Assembly: GCA_036850595.1 (NCBI GenBank)
Contig: CM072158.1
Location: forward strand, 9,067,422 to 9,131,421
DNA: 64,000 nt
From: Rhyacichthys aspro
Taxonomy: Eukaryota; Chordata; Actinopteri; Gobiiformes; Rhyacichthyidae
Direction of reading: 5' to 3'
Below the pieces are notes generated by a model, which ran no database searches, was not told the DNA's origin, and saw nothing but the letters and a program-made list of their open reading frames with translations. The position numbers were made by a program, and so were the translations under genes. How positions within the stretch are numbered: the first letter of the stretch is position 1; every line of letters begins with the position of its first letter. This document shows, in pieces, positions 23,650 to 37,082 of this stretch.

Positions 23650-26600
23650 TAGTAACACCTTATATTTTTTCTCATATTTCCTCCAAACAATCTGTCAATC
23701 CCTCTTAAACGATTCTTATACATCTTATCCATAGGACCTCATAAAATATAAAATGTGTTGCCCGCGTATCAGGCTGTAAGCATGTCAGTTTTGTCTGTAA
23801 ATGTGTTTATTTTAACATGGCACTATGCGGTTCACGTCATCATCAGCTTCATTTATCATCCCCAAAGGCTGCTGCTTGAAAAACACACACCGCACATGCA
23901 CACACCGAGACACACTTAGTTCATGTGACATCTGGACAGTGATGTGTCCTTCCAATATGAAACAGACAGATGCCAGAGGCAAAATAAATTTATAGTCATC
24001 ACATTGCCTGTATATTCATTTTACTCTCCGTTGTTTTCTGACCCTTTCTTCTGTGCTGCTTCTCTCTTTCCTCATATACATCTCACAATATTTTCTTGAC
24101 CTTTTATTCTTTGTCTTCTCTGTGTGCATTTCTCCAGATTTGGCTGCGAGATGAGCAGATGGCACTGATCCATAACTTGGTTAAGTGGCTGACTTTAATG
24201 AGGAAGGATATGTACACACACATGCACAGTAAGAGGGACAGGACAAGAAAGACGGAGATTAAAGGCGAAAGGCTGATGAAAGGCAGTTTTTTTTCTGTGT
24301 GAAATTAGAGTTCAATTAAGAAAAACCTTGAATTACAATCTTAAAAAGGTTTTATTTGAGCAAATGGTTATAAAGTCATATCTGGCATTTAGCTCTCCCC
24401 TTTTCAATGAGCCCCACACAAACTGGAACATATTGAAGACTTGGCAAGAACGAACAAAAGCAGGTGACAAAATGTAAAAGAGCTGGCCCATTGTGTGCTC
24501 TCATAAAAGTGCCTCTTGGCATTGAATCATTCACTTCTACAGGATAAACTGTTTCTATAGAAATGTTCAAAATTAGCTGAGGATGGCGTGTTTTGAAATA
24601 AAGCAGTTTGGTTTACACAGCCCACATTTGGATCATTATTATCAAATGACAGACTAAAGAAATACAAGGATTGCAGGAAAGCCTGTGATCTTGTGTCCTC
24701 TTCCAGTCCTTTCAGTCTAAACCAGTTTAAATCAAATACACATAAATTGCTACTCAAACAATAATGTTTGCAATTCACATATTTTTTTTAGCCATTGTTG
24801 TGTTTTGTTGGACTCATTAGGCCGTTATTACCAAGCTTAAATATGAAGAGTGAGCCCTCACTACAGTGAAGCCCCTAATGAACAATCACAGAAGTAAAGA
24901 TGACATGATTGATGCAGAAATAATGTTTACATAACTCTGTCATTAATATGCATTAGATCAAGAGAACGCACTGTGCTGAATAACATCAATAGGATAACCA
25001 GGATTCTTGATATAGTCACATTGTGCACATGCTAATACCAAGCTTCAATGGATAGTCATTCCAAGCTGTAATTTCCTGATAGTCCTGCCCTTGAAAATCT
25101 TTTCAGTGAAATTAAAAGTTTGCCATTTTCACAGCTTCATATTATCAGATGGGATCAGATTTGTAGCCACCGGGTAACTACAGAACTGCTGAAATTTCCT
25201 GATTGTGTAGCAGCTCTGCAGGTTTCCTGCTGCAGTGCTGTCTTCATACCCCAGTTTAGTTTTGTCTTTTCTATTCTGCAGCAGGGTTTTATAGTGGTGT
25301 CTCCCAGGGGGAATGAACAGGCAGGGGCTAAAAACACTTTCATTGGGCTGTCTTTTGGAAAAAGACACTATGTGTGTTGCTCAAATCTGGTGTGTTAAAA
25401 GTAGAATAACTGTTATGGACCCGAGCTGTTTCACTGGGATTTGGTCCAGAGTCCAGTTCCCATTATGTGATCATAGACAGGTCAATACTTTCATCAAGAG
25501 ATTAGACAATGGCTTGGCCCCAGGGGTACAACAAAGCCTGAGGGGGGAGCCTTCACAGGGCTTTCAAGTGCAATACACCTAATGCTCCGGTTTTTTATTA
25601 AATGTTCCACTCATAGTGCACAATTTCTACTGCCAGATAGAGTCTAGGCATCAGGAGAGTTATGGCACTCTTATCTGCTTTCACGAATAAAGGATCCAGC
25701 ATCTAATAAAGACCAGGCTTAACCTTGTTTTCATAACAGGCAACATAAGTCCTTTAAGGTCATCTTTGATGCTTGTGAGGTCCTCATACACAACAGAAAA
25801 GGTCAAAGGACTCCAGAAACTGTGGCTTGTTTCTTTAAGTTATGCATTTGTAAACACAGAAAATACAGCTAATCTGTACATTTTGTTCTAGAAATCTTGT
25901 TCTGGTTTTAGCCATTACTGTTTATGTTACCGTGGATCTGTGTATGGTCATAATACAAAACAACACACATGCCCCATGTACAGAAGAAGGAATGCCCACT
26001 CCAGTCTTCATCCTGGCAGGAGTTTTCAGAGGGCTGCGTTTTCTGGGACTCACAGCACCCTTTTCAGAGATACCCTCCTTCATATGGACAGGGCATAATT
26101 ATGAATTTATTCAAACAAACCTGCTTGAGTCATGATGTGCTTGTCTGCCACTATGAACAATTGCTCCAGCTATGTTTCCATCCCCTCTTCATTTCCTCCT
26201 GCCTGTTCATTTAAGACATCTTCTAGCTTGGCTCAATCCTTTAGAAGAGTTCACTACTGATAAAGCGACAAAGAGTACAAGTTTCCATAGACCGGGCTTG
26301 ACTGGCAAACAAAACTGGTATTACACATCTCCTTTACTCCCGTCCCTTTCTCTTTCACTTACACTCCACTTTAAGATTCGATATGTGTGTGGATGACTCT
26401 AAATCGAAAGGCAACAGTTGATAAACCCGAGCTGTCTTCTTCTTAAAGCACAAACTTCCAGAGTTTGTTGAAGGGTGGAAAGCTCGTCTAATGTTTTCCT
26501 CACCATCAGCTTTCCCAAGTACAATAATAAATAGAGGATTGGCTCGAGCTTTACAAAGAAATGTGTAGAATTGAACATGAGGGGAGGATGAAGACATAAT

Positions 26601-29600
26601 GGCCTGTTAGACGGACAGAGAAGCAAAGAGCATGTCAGACAAAGATATAAAGTCGGTTTGGTTCAAGATGAACTGCAATGGCATGACAAATTAAAGGGAA
26701 AATGGATTGTATGCTACTGAACAGCTTCAGTACTTGTTGTCATTGTCACTGGCTCGGTCCATTGAAGAAAGATTTGGGGATCTAGCAAAAAGATGTCAGT
26801 AAAGGATCCTGTGAGTCCTGGAAGTGGATCTTGGACACAGAAACCAATTGTGGTCCTTATCGCCTGAAACTGAGGCAAGACTGAATCACAGTCCAAGAAG
26901 AATAAATCTAATTATTATGTTCCTTTTATGAAATATTCTGCCCCGAAATGACTTCACATAATAGTATATTGGGAAACTGACCAGAAACACGGATCATGAA
27001 ATTTTAAAAGTCAATAAAGATGTTCAGCCCATGCCGTCTGGCCGCAATGTGGAGGGTGGATTATGTTGAGGTTTTTTTTTTGAACACCCTCCCAGCTGGC
27101 AGCAGTTAAAGCTACTGCTGATTTTGCTGCAGGACGGGGCACTGTAGGGTCGGCTGGTAGTTGGCAAGCCCCGCGCCTGATGGGCTTTTTGGCATCGCTT
27201 TGTGAAATGAACCAATGAGTGAGGGTTCTCGGTTGGACTGACGGCGTGTCATGGAGAGGGTCAGGGTCACTCCCCATTATGACAGAGAGTTTTGCTAACA
27301 TTCTTTCCTTGTGTGTTGCCAATGACCAGCAGGCTCAATACAATGTCAAAGCGAGCACAGGCTTTTCTCTCCAACTACAGCTGACAGACCCATCCTTGAG
27401 CTTACACCAGCTCAGAAAGAACAGGCTGCAGTCGACTGATAGAAACACGCATAAGTCGGGGTTTGTACAAGTTGTGACTCAAAAGCCGACTCCAGAACAT
27501 TAGCAGGTCTAATCCACTCTCCACACTTTTCCTCATTCTTACCTTTAAAGTTTACCCTTGACTTTGTTTCAAATGCTAATCAAGTTTGCACAAAAACTTT
27601 AAGAAAAGCATACACGGTCTCTGATGAAATTGCTCTCAGCCGGGAGAAGCCCGGAAGTCAACACCGAGACACGTTCAAATCCTGCAATTGTATTTGAAAT
27701 CACCTCCCTCCTGAATCATGATACATGTGCTTCATTTCCAAAGCTAATATTTGTCTGATTGCCTTGTGTGTTTAATGGCGAGAAAAGAAGCAAATGAAAC
27801 TCCAGCATGTCCTTGATGAATGTGTGTGACATCCTTAAAGTAGATGAATAGACTGGGATGTTATTGTATTATAGCTCTAGAAAGGTACTTAGATGCGTGG
27901 ATTTCACTGCCATTTGACAATAAAATGTGCCATTGTCAGGCTTCATACTTTTAAGTATTTACACATGTTGGAGCTGTCGGTTCTATATGTGTGGCATATG
28001 TAAAGTAAGATGTAGGACCCAGGGTCTTTAGTTCTCAGTCCAGCGAGAGCCTACTGTGATATTTAATAGTAAAAGATAAGCTGTGGCTGTAAATAGCTTG
28101 ATGTTTCTCTTGTATACAACTGGGAATCTTCGAGGGGATTAACCACTTATAGAACATAATAAAAATAAAACAAAGGAAAAAAAAAACAGCTAGGAGTAAA
28201 CTGCACACATGCAAGATTCAAGTCCCAAGGGAGATTTGTTATGGACAAAAGACCACATAAAATACATACATTAGTTCCATACATAAAAAACAAATGTAAA
28301 ACACACACATACAAATGCATCCCTTTTCCCTTTGCCTTGGTTTAAGTTGAGCTGAAAAGATTGACTATGAAAATGATGTTTCTTTCATGATACAGAAAAC
28401 ATCATGATGAAAAATGCAGAAAATAAAAGTCCACAATAAACTTGTGTATTATGTGTTTTTTGAGTAGTCAGTGAGACAGCTTTGGTTTTCAATACTTGGA
28501 ATGACAGCATATACACAAAATGAGTCCAATAAATAATATCCTGCACCTAGTGGTTTCCAGGATATAGCGGTGCTTCGATTTTTGATTCATGAGAGGCTGG
28601 CTGTTGAAAGTAAAGGAGTCCAGGATTTCAGGGATGAATGGATATATGTATAAATTCAGTGTGAGGAGGTGAGGACAAAGAGAGAGAAAAGGGAACAAGA
28701 TCTAAAGACCCTACACGGTCAAGATAAGACCACATTCACATGGAGGAAGTGAGAAAACAGACACCACAGTACACTCCTTTTATCTGTGTCTCTGAATTTA
28801 TTTTGGTCCTCTACGTTTCAATAAAACCACTTCTAGGAAATAATAGTCAGTGTTTAATAGTTCCAAAATGTTGTGGTCTATTCTTTTCTAAAAAGATTCA
28901 ATCAGACAATGCAATCTCAGAGAGCACAATTGCATTTCTCTGAGTCATAAACTCAGCAGAACTGGTGACATAACTTGGCCACAATTTACATTAATGAGAA
29001 ATTATAAATGCAGCACTACAATGAGAGCATTATTTGATTATAAGTTTGCACTCTGCTGCCACAATCCTTTTTTATACTAAATGCTGTACAACAAAGCAGC
29101 AGCATTGAGCCTCGCCGTCTCTCTCTGACTTGAAATGTGCAATCTCATTTCTGTATGTGCTGTAATACGCTACCTGCATATTAATGCTACAATCGAGATT
29201 AAATGCACATTGATTCTGAACATCAGTGTGGTCGGAAATAAAACATAGCCATAAAAACGTTGGTGGAAAGAAATGGGAAGAGGCTTGGTGTTGCGCTAAT
29301 GAAAAAGATGAAAAGAATGTTTAAAAGGTGCTCAGGAGGAGCAAACATATGCACTCACAAGTAAGACAGGATTAAAATGAAAGTTGAAATAGGGCCATCA
29401 CTTACTTAAAGCATCTATGTGAGACAAAACTAGGGAATGCTATCAATACAATCAGGCATTAAAGCAGCCCTGCGTAACCGCTCAACTTTTACCCTAAAAA
29501 TATTTTCTTAGACATGAGATTGAAACCTCCAAGATAACTCACCTGTCCCGGGACACAGTCTCATCACGAGACATTACATGACTGACACGCTTCACAGCTC

Positions 29601-30635
29601 AAAGAGAGGTTGCAGAACTCTAGCAGAGTTGTATTAGTACTAAATGCACTAAAATTATCCTTTTCTTTCAGAAGACATGTCTTTTACTTCCAAACTTGCC
29701 GCTTGGATAGTCTCCACTTGAAAACAAACGACATCTGTAAAATGGCGCTGCTGTCGCAACAACACAGACTTTGTAGAAGGGTTGAAGTTACAAAGGTTGC
29801 TTTAACTTAAAAGAATTGACCTTTCTTTTTAAAGTGAAGTCATTGTAAGATGGTTTAACTTGACAGGAATGTATAACCTTTGATGTTTGTGTGTAGGAAC
29901 TCATTTCAACAAATGAACAGCAGTCACAGGTAAATCACTTGAATCCAAATCTAATGAAGGTCTGTAGCTGTAAACAAAAAGCTCTGTCGAAAGTAACTTT
30001 TTTTTTTTTTTGGTTTCAACAACAGAGATTTTATTAAATCAAAGTGAGGATCTTCATATTCTCCAGACTGACTTGTAGACAGACAAGTATGATTTTTTCA
30101 TTTATGCTCATTGTATTTTTCTGTGCATCAGTGACAGGGTAATAACTCATTATTACACTAAACCAAATATATCTTCCCATGCAAATAATAACTTCAAGAA
30201 ATCTTGATGTTGCTCTCTCATTTTCTTGATTATCTGGAGTTCAGATGAATTTAGAGCATTTATAGTTGTGTTTTGAGATATCTTTTATGTAAAATGAATC
30301 TAGGTAGGTGTGTCCTGAGCCACCTTCTCACCCTTACTGCACAATCAAGACGTTGCTGAGAGTCTAATTGAGGCATTTGTGCAGATTTCCTAATGGCACA
30401 TGTAACTGTCTTCCCAGGACTATTCAGTAACTGCTAGATATGATGACCATTCACACACAAAAACATGAAAAAAGAGTGTTAAAAAGACTCAGTTCAGTTT
30501 TACTTTTGTGGCAGGATTTAGGCTATGGTTCAAAAAGTAAATGCCATCAGAATGAAAAAGGGGAACACACACAAAAGCACATCCGGGACCCTGGTCTGGA
30601 CATAATAGCTGATATGCTGGGTCACGTTCAGAAGA

Positions 30636-30653
30636 GTGTGTGTGTGTGTGTGT
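30636..30653. repeat. Short (GT)n microsatellite
   Basis: About nine GT units. Confidence 0.9.
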
Positions 30654-31411
30654 TTTTGTTTGTGAGTAAAGGACATACAGCCTGAAGCAATGAATTCCAA
30701 TAGCTCAGTACCCTAAGGATACACTGATACACACCTCTTGTATACAGCTGGAAACAAAGCAATGTTTTATTCAGGGCTAACGGCAGAACCTAAAGAAAAT
30801 GCTAATGCACAACTTTAAGATTTCTTACATCCCACGTATTCAGAGATGGATTGATTTGTTATGTGTGTTGGTAAGCTGGTGTGTGTGTGTTTTTTGAATC
30901 CTTTTTTTCATTGCGAGGCTTTGCATTGCATTATTCAAAAATACTCAGCAGGACTTTGAGATGAATATGAGGAAGTTGGGGTTAAGTGTTCGTTCAAGGA
31001 CAGCGCAGTGGTGGAGGGAGCTGGAGAATTCTTGGAACCTGTTAACAAATAAAAAATGTGGCAAGTTTGATTAAAGCTGATCAGACCGCTATGATTTATA
31101 TTCTAATGCAGGTTAATGGTGGTTAAAAAAACACCAGCCCACAGGGAGAACACTGTCACAGCCTTTACTCAGACGCAGCGGCAGATCTCACTTTTGAAAG
31201 TATATCAATTGGTGAGAACTTGTTGGTGCCACTTTTTGTAACACTTGAGATTACAGGTTCTTTTTTATCAGTGAAGAAGAGGAACGACTGGAGTTTAAAG
31301 GGCCACAGCACCAATCAAAGGACTGGCTACGCACAATAGTATAACATGGTATATGGGACAATGAGTTGAATGATTAAGCTCCATGTTCATCGACCTTTCC
31401 ACTGTCAGAGG

Positions 31412-31424
31412 AGGTCAGAGGTCA
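31412..31424 (+). promoter_or_regulatory. Perfect DR1 nuclear-receptor motif
   Basis: AGGTCAGAGGTCA is two exact AGGTCA half sites with one-base spacing, the layout bound by RXR heterodimers, HNF4 and COUP-TF proteins. Function is inferred from the motif only. Confidence 0.35.
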
Positions 31425-31442
31425 ATCACACACAAAACACTT

Positions 31443-31490
31443 AGAGACATACAGTGACAGACAACCATTCACTCTCACATTCATTCATTA
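31443..31490 (-). repeat. Fragment of the abundant GTTTGCATGTTCTCC-type fish repeat
   Basis: GACAGACAACCATTCACTCT plus CACATTCATTCA resembles the inner part of the same fish repeat family as 10652-10770, a part that usually reads GACAACCATTCACACTCACA. The piece is very short, so the assignment is tentative. Confidence 0.35.
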
Positions 31491-34400
31491 AGGTTGATTA
31501 GTTCACACGTGTTTTTAGATTATGGGACCAATATATTTGACAGCGTTCTGACAAGATGTGCTTATTTTACTTTAGAAAGCTGAGTTACGTGAATAGACAA
31601 ACACAGATATGAGCACGCATTTAAACTCTGAGCTCAGCTGACATGGTACTATTATTGTCAGGTTGTGATCTGACTGTTTTTGTTCCAATTTGCTTGACTT
31701 ACAGGCTTGCCGTCAGCAGCGCCTCCAGCTGTGTGCCTTTGATTCGAATGAGGCGTGCTAAAAAATGCCGACAGGACAAAAGTATAATTTGTTGTTATCA
31801 GTGAATGAACTTACAGTTTTGGTTTGAGAGTGTGAGACTGTAACCTTGAGGGTAACAGTGTAAGTACTGTTCATATTAATGTGTAATGTTTTCTGAGTTT
31901 ACGGCCCATCACTCTACTCTTTGATTTGATTTTGAATTGTTTATTAGCATGACATAATGTGCATGCACTTTTGTTCATCATTACTCAATACACTTAGTTT
32001 GCTTTAAATAGACACAACAATCCAGTATTCAATAATTCATTCAAGTGACATATTCGTTCCTAAACCTATCATTACGCCAGTTGTGGATGAATGGCACTTC
32101 TCAATGCAAGCTCATTTGGGGGTCAAAGGTCACAGTGGTCCAGATTAGACTGTGTCAGCGTCAGCCTTTTTCAACAACTGGGATAAAGCTGCATTTTATC
32201 CCAGTCTCTTGTGTCTAAATATTCCTTTTGTTTAACAGCTTTCCTGGAGGCTCTCTTTTCTTTGTATTCAGAGACAGAGCTACACATGATCCATTCCCTT
32301 CAGACTGAGAGGCCATAAAACCTTCCCCTTTGCTTTTGACCTCAAGCATCAAATGCACCATTAAAACCAATGTACCAGCCATTATACAAAAGAGAGCAGA
32401 TTGTTTAAATAATGGCGGAAGCATATAGTATTCCCCCAGTTGAGTTTAGTGTTGGCTTACTGCAACCTACAAGCAAAAACAAGGATTTTACTGACTGATA
32501 CCTGGCTTAATCTATTATCTGTCACCACACGTTGCTTTTGAAAGATAAAAGCTAAAACATTAACTGCAGCAGGGACAGCTGACCTTTCAGCAGGGGGCCC
32601 ACCTCATCCATCTATCTCTTTCTCTTCAATCTCCTGCTCCATCCCTCACACAGGCCTGGTCCCTTCATTCAGGGCGCCTCTCTCTCACCGCCCATACATT
32701 GAATGCCTCTCTTTGACACTTGAAAATGGTGTTATTGTATTGATGCCTTAATGTTAAAATTGCATGTTTGAATTTATATTTTTGTACATTTTTGATTGTG
32801 TTGAAATGCGTTTATTTTCATTTCAAAAGCAATTTTACTGATAGACTGTGATTAGTCTATAACGCTTGCACAAATACAAATACTACAGCTATCATTAAGC
32901 ATTTCACTGTGCATTGTGCAAACCTGCTGTCACTGCGTTGACGGTGAAGCAGAGGCTGACAAGAGACAAGACAAATCTTCCCGTTGTGACTGTCCAAGAT
33001 CCAACCTGTACATTCAAGGCCCAGAGTTTTCAACAGTGTACTTAATGATTATTAAGTCTAAGCTGCCCTCAATTTCTAATCCTTGTGTGCTGCTGAGAGA
33101 CAAAAGGACAATGTGGACATAGGTAAAATGTTTAAGCCTATGTGATCTACAGTCTTCACTTTGCACACATGGGACGCATTTGAGCGGATTTCATTTTTCT
33201 AGTCGTCGTGCTCCGCAAACATAGTGAAAGGTATATGCTTCATTGCATCGAATTAATTTTACCTTTGCAGTGATGTTAACTGAAACCGAGAAGCTGTTTT
33301 CATTTTCACAGGGCGATAATGGTTCTTGCTGAGTGGCACATTATAGCTCTGCTGACCAGGTATCTATAGGTGTATTTAACATTAACAAGCCCTTGAGCTC
33401 TCTTAAGTGAGACATCAAAGGCATTCCCTGCACGTCTAGCCATTTTTGATTAGTATAAGCGCATATATTCACCTTGGACAGCTTCTATATCTGGCAATGA
33501 ACTCACTTGGTTTTGAACTACTGCTATTTCAAATCCAGTGGTTTTATTATACAGCTTTGATTGATGTCCATTCTGTAGCACTATGTTTACCAATCAGGAG
33601 CCTATAGTGACTTGCCAGGCAGGCACTGAGTACTGTCTAACCCAAGGACCATTTGACAGCAGGCATGCCTGTTGATGGACACCTCTTGGCTGTTTCTGTG
33701 ATCAAAGCCGTGACCTTTCAGTAATTGGATAGTATCTCAAAGCACTAGGTCACCCTGCCCATGTGATCATAACACTACCTGTCACTCCAGACATCCCCTC
33801 TCTGCCCAGTCTATGTACAGCATCATGAGGGAATGACATTTGTTTCTCTATTGTTCTTCCTTTTCAGTCTTGCAATAATTCAAGAATGTGTGTACACTGC
33901 CACACAAGAAAGTTTGATAACAAATTCACAATTAGTGCCATTCTGACACACAGTGCATTCAGTAAAAAAGCTTGGATGAAATTGCAGCGTGTTCTCACTG
34001 TCTATTCACATTACCAGACAAGCTAGCACTCACACATAATTAGATCAATTATGTATACTGGGGCATTAGCAGGTTAACACTGCTGTCCAACAAAGGCGCT
34101 CAATGGTTAGCATCTGCCTCTTGTCTCCTACTGTCTCTGCTTTGCCTCGACTGTTGTTTTCTGTCTATCACAATCTGCACCACTCCAGCACTCTCTGACA
34201 GTTTATCTCCTCTGTCCTCTTTCTCTCCAGATAATTCTCATGTTCGTGACATAGATACAGAAGGCCAGGGTGAGGAGCAATGCTATATGTTCTGTCTTGC
34301 AATGTCTTGATAATGTGCTCCTTCCAACGACTTCACAGCTTCAGTGGCTCGGTCTCTGAGGATAGAAAAGAAGCTCACACAACATAGTGTGTGTGTGATT

Positions 34401-36710
34401 CAGTGCCTAGCTTGTTAAGCCTTGACCAGGCAGGCACTGTATACACTTTGCCAATATAACGTGGGCATATTCATTCCATCACATGTTCCAACTTTTTCTT
34501 TACAAGCATTTTTTTTTTAAAATAAAACGCTTACTCTCTGTCTTGGACAAACAGGACTTGGGATTTGGACTTCACCACAAATGATGCGTGTGGTTTTATA
34601 ATGTGACAATCTGATATGATTAGTGCATGCCACACTGTATGACGGAGCTGGCTACACCCTGCGTCTTGATGTCTGTCACACTGTGTGATTAGAGCAGCAG
34701 AGTGCGTCAGAGGCTATGATTCAACCATGGTCTGTTAACAGGCAGCATCAGTGAGTGTCAGCCTGGACATTCAATAGCAATAGTTTGGAAAAAAAGAACA
34801 CATAGACATCTGGCTAAATGTAATCCAGTGTACTAGAGTGGTAGCAGTACATGGTATGTCATGATTGTCCTAAATTCGTGACAGTGTCAGATATTGGTCG
34901 TAGCTCTTTGGTCATGTGACTGTGAGACTGCTCGTCTTTGATCCTGTCACACTCTCATTCGACAGGCACTTAACATCATTATTGTGACTGGATGGAAAAC
35001 TTATTTACAATAACAGTTTCACATTTCCCCTCCATAACCTCTATTACATAGTTGCTTCCAAACTGTTTGGAACGGGTGATGAGCCTGGACTGCTGAACTG
35101 CCCCCTGGTATCTCTTCCTATTTATCATGCATTGCTCTTAGCCGCATTCGCACTCAGTTAGTGTGCTCTACAGCCCGACACATAACTAATACAACAAATA
35201 CAGATTTAGGCAGGATTCTTTACTTTTTTAACCCAAAGCTGTCTTTTTCCAACTAACATATAAACTAAAATAATGACCATATAAGTCTACATGCATCAAT
35301 TCACCAATGTCTATTGTTCCTTTGTTGAGTCAGTGAGGTAGGTACATGTAAATGGAAACTCTGCACATACTCTTCCTGTGTCCTTTATAGGGAAATACCT
35401 CTACAAGGCACAAATATAACTTGAACAACAGGAGTTAATTATTATATACACAGTAATAAATTCTAACCAACAATCATTGAATGCTTTTTGAAACAACACT
35501 AAACCATCTCATAGTACTCTTTCCTACTGTAACACAGTGCACACACTGGGTAGTGTTACATGTTTGGAAGATGTTTCAAGCTAATCTGATGGAAAATATA
35601 GCTACATGTTTCCTTATTTTGTAGCTGTGAAAGAAAAATTGATCTGTACTGTACTCCTGCCATTTCAAAGCTTGGTCCACACCAAAATATCATATAAAGA
35701 CCAACAGGCAGCCAACACAAACATTTGTGTCCATTATTTTCCAAAATGTCTTTGGGAAATGGATCTAATGTATATAAATGTAGATGTAGCCCAAGTTTGT
35801 TTGGTTTTTTTTTTTGGTTTTTTTTACTGAAATTGACTTTCACAGTTTTCAACTCTGACTCAGAGTTACGGGATTAAATAAGTTTGTTTTCTTCCCACTC
35901 CTTTTAAAGCAGATAGTGTGCCTAAAAAAATAAAATAAAAGGCTGTTTGATATATTTTGTACATTCAATATAAAAAAGAAAGAAAGAGTGACAATGCTCC
36001 TCATCACTTTGTGGTGTCTTTAAAATCCCCAAGCCACCATACTTTTTCTCTTTATGATGTGTTGACCAGTCTGTGGGATTGAGGGTGTTTTTTAGTCCTG
36101 TTCTTGTGAAGATTAAAGTGTCGAGGAAAGAGGCAATGAAAAGAGGGAATGAGATGTAGATAACCATTTTAGAAGATTCAGTCTGATCCTGCAGGCGGTT
36201 TGGAGAATGAGAAAAAAGAGAGATTGGGAGAGAAAGGCTGAAAGAGACGAGACATAGCAGAAGGCAGTGTTATACTTAGATTCAGTTCATCTCACTTTGA
36301 ATGGGCGCGCACCACAGTCCATCACTACTTTATTAGAGATTACACACAAAAACACCTATGACCGCATACACCCACAAATAGTGCAGTGGAGTGCAGCAGA
36401 TAGCATCCAAATCAGCGCTATCTAAAGTAATGGAAGCTGGTCGCCGGGGGCCGTGTCCGCTGCACCCTCCACAAGCCACATGGCACATCCAAATGGAAAA
36501 GTACTGTCAGGACGCTCCCACTCTTCAAATATTGTGTGTCATAAGATGATATCCTTATGTGATGGCCGCCCCTGCCACACACAAAATGGTGGTAATGCAG
36601 AACTCATAGTTCACTTTCATTTTTTTGAGTTGATGTTTGATGAACATGAGTCTGGGTCCTGCTGGGGGCCAAACTTGAACCACCAGGAGCCATGTCATGG
36701 GGAGGTTTAG
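31491..36710. other. Long gene-less stretch
   Basis: No supported gene. It contains a second DR1 motif at 32120-32132 and assorted AT-rich sequence. No recognisable transposon body was seen. Confidence 0.5.
32120..32132 (+). promoter_or_regulatory. DR1 nuclear-receptor motif
   Basis: GGGTCAAAGGTCA is identical to the 13-mer at 49798-49810 and matches the HNF4/PPAR-RXR DR1 consensus. Function is inferred from the motif only. Confidence 0.35.
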
Positions 36711-37082
36711 GTTTTGTTAGGTTCAGTTTAAGTTGTATACTTTGCTTGTTCTGTTTTTTTCTGCATTTATTCATATTTTAATTTATCCTTGAATTTATTT
36801 ACACTATTTCTAGTATCTCATGTCTTTATGTAGTTGTGTGTTGTCTCGTGTTTTATTTTGTAATTCCCTGCTCGTTACAACTGCCTTGATCACCCTGTAT
36901 AAATGTTCCCCTCGTGTGTTGTTGTGGGGGTCTTTGTATTTGTTTGCTGTGCTGTTTAGTTGCATCCTTTGGGTTTTGTGATTGTATTTTTGACTTCTTT
37001 TTGGGCCCAGTATATTAAGCCGTCAATTTTTGGAAACTTTATTTGTGTGTTTGGTGCCTGACCCTCTGTCCCTTACACCTTA
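36711..37082 (+). mobile_element. T-rich transposon-like block, unclassified
   Basis: A GT- and T-rich stretch of about 370 bases with a TTTTATTTTGTAATTCCCTG block, a CACCCTGTATAAATGTTCCC block and a GGTGCCTGACCCTCTGTCCC end. Its strand-asymmetric composition and these blocks resemble the 3' regions of abundant fish elements that combine a CACC...GTATTTAA segment with a CCTG...TTTGG end. I cannot name the family. No open frame or terminal repeats were found. Confidence 0.3.

Larger units (their letters stand above)
23650..31442. other. Long gene-less stretch
   Basis: No supported gene. Items noted are an exon-like interval at 24138-24228 (plus), an exon-like interval ending in a perfect CAG|GTGAGT donor at 29543-29597 (minus), a patch with overlapping open frames on both strands at 27011-27503, a poly(T) of 14 at about 29998-30011, a TG run at 30636-30653 and a DR1 nuclear-receptor motif at 31412-31424. 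Confidence 0.45.
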
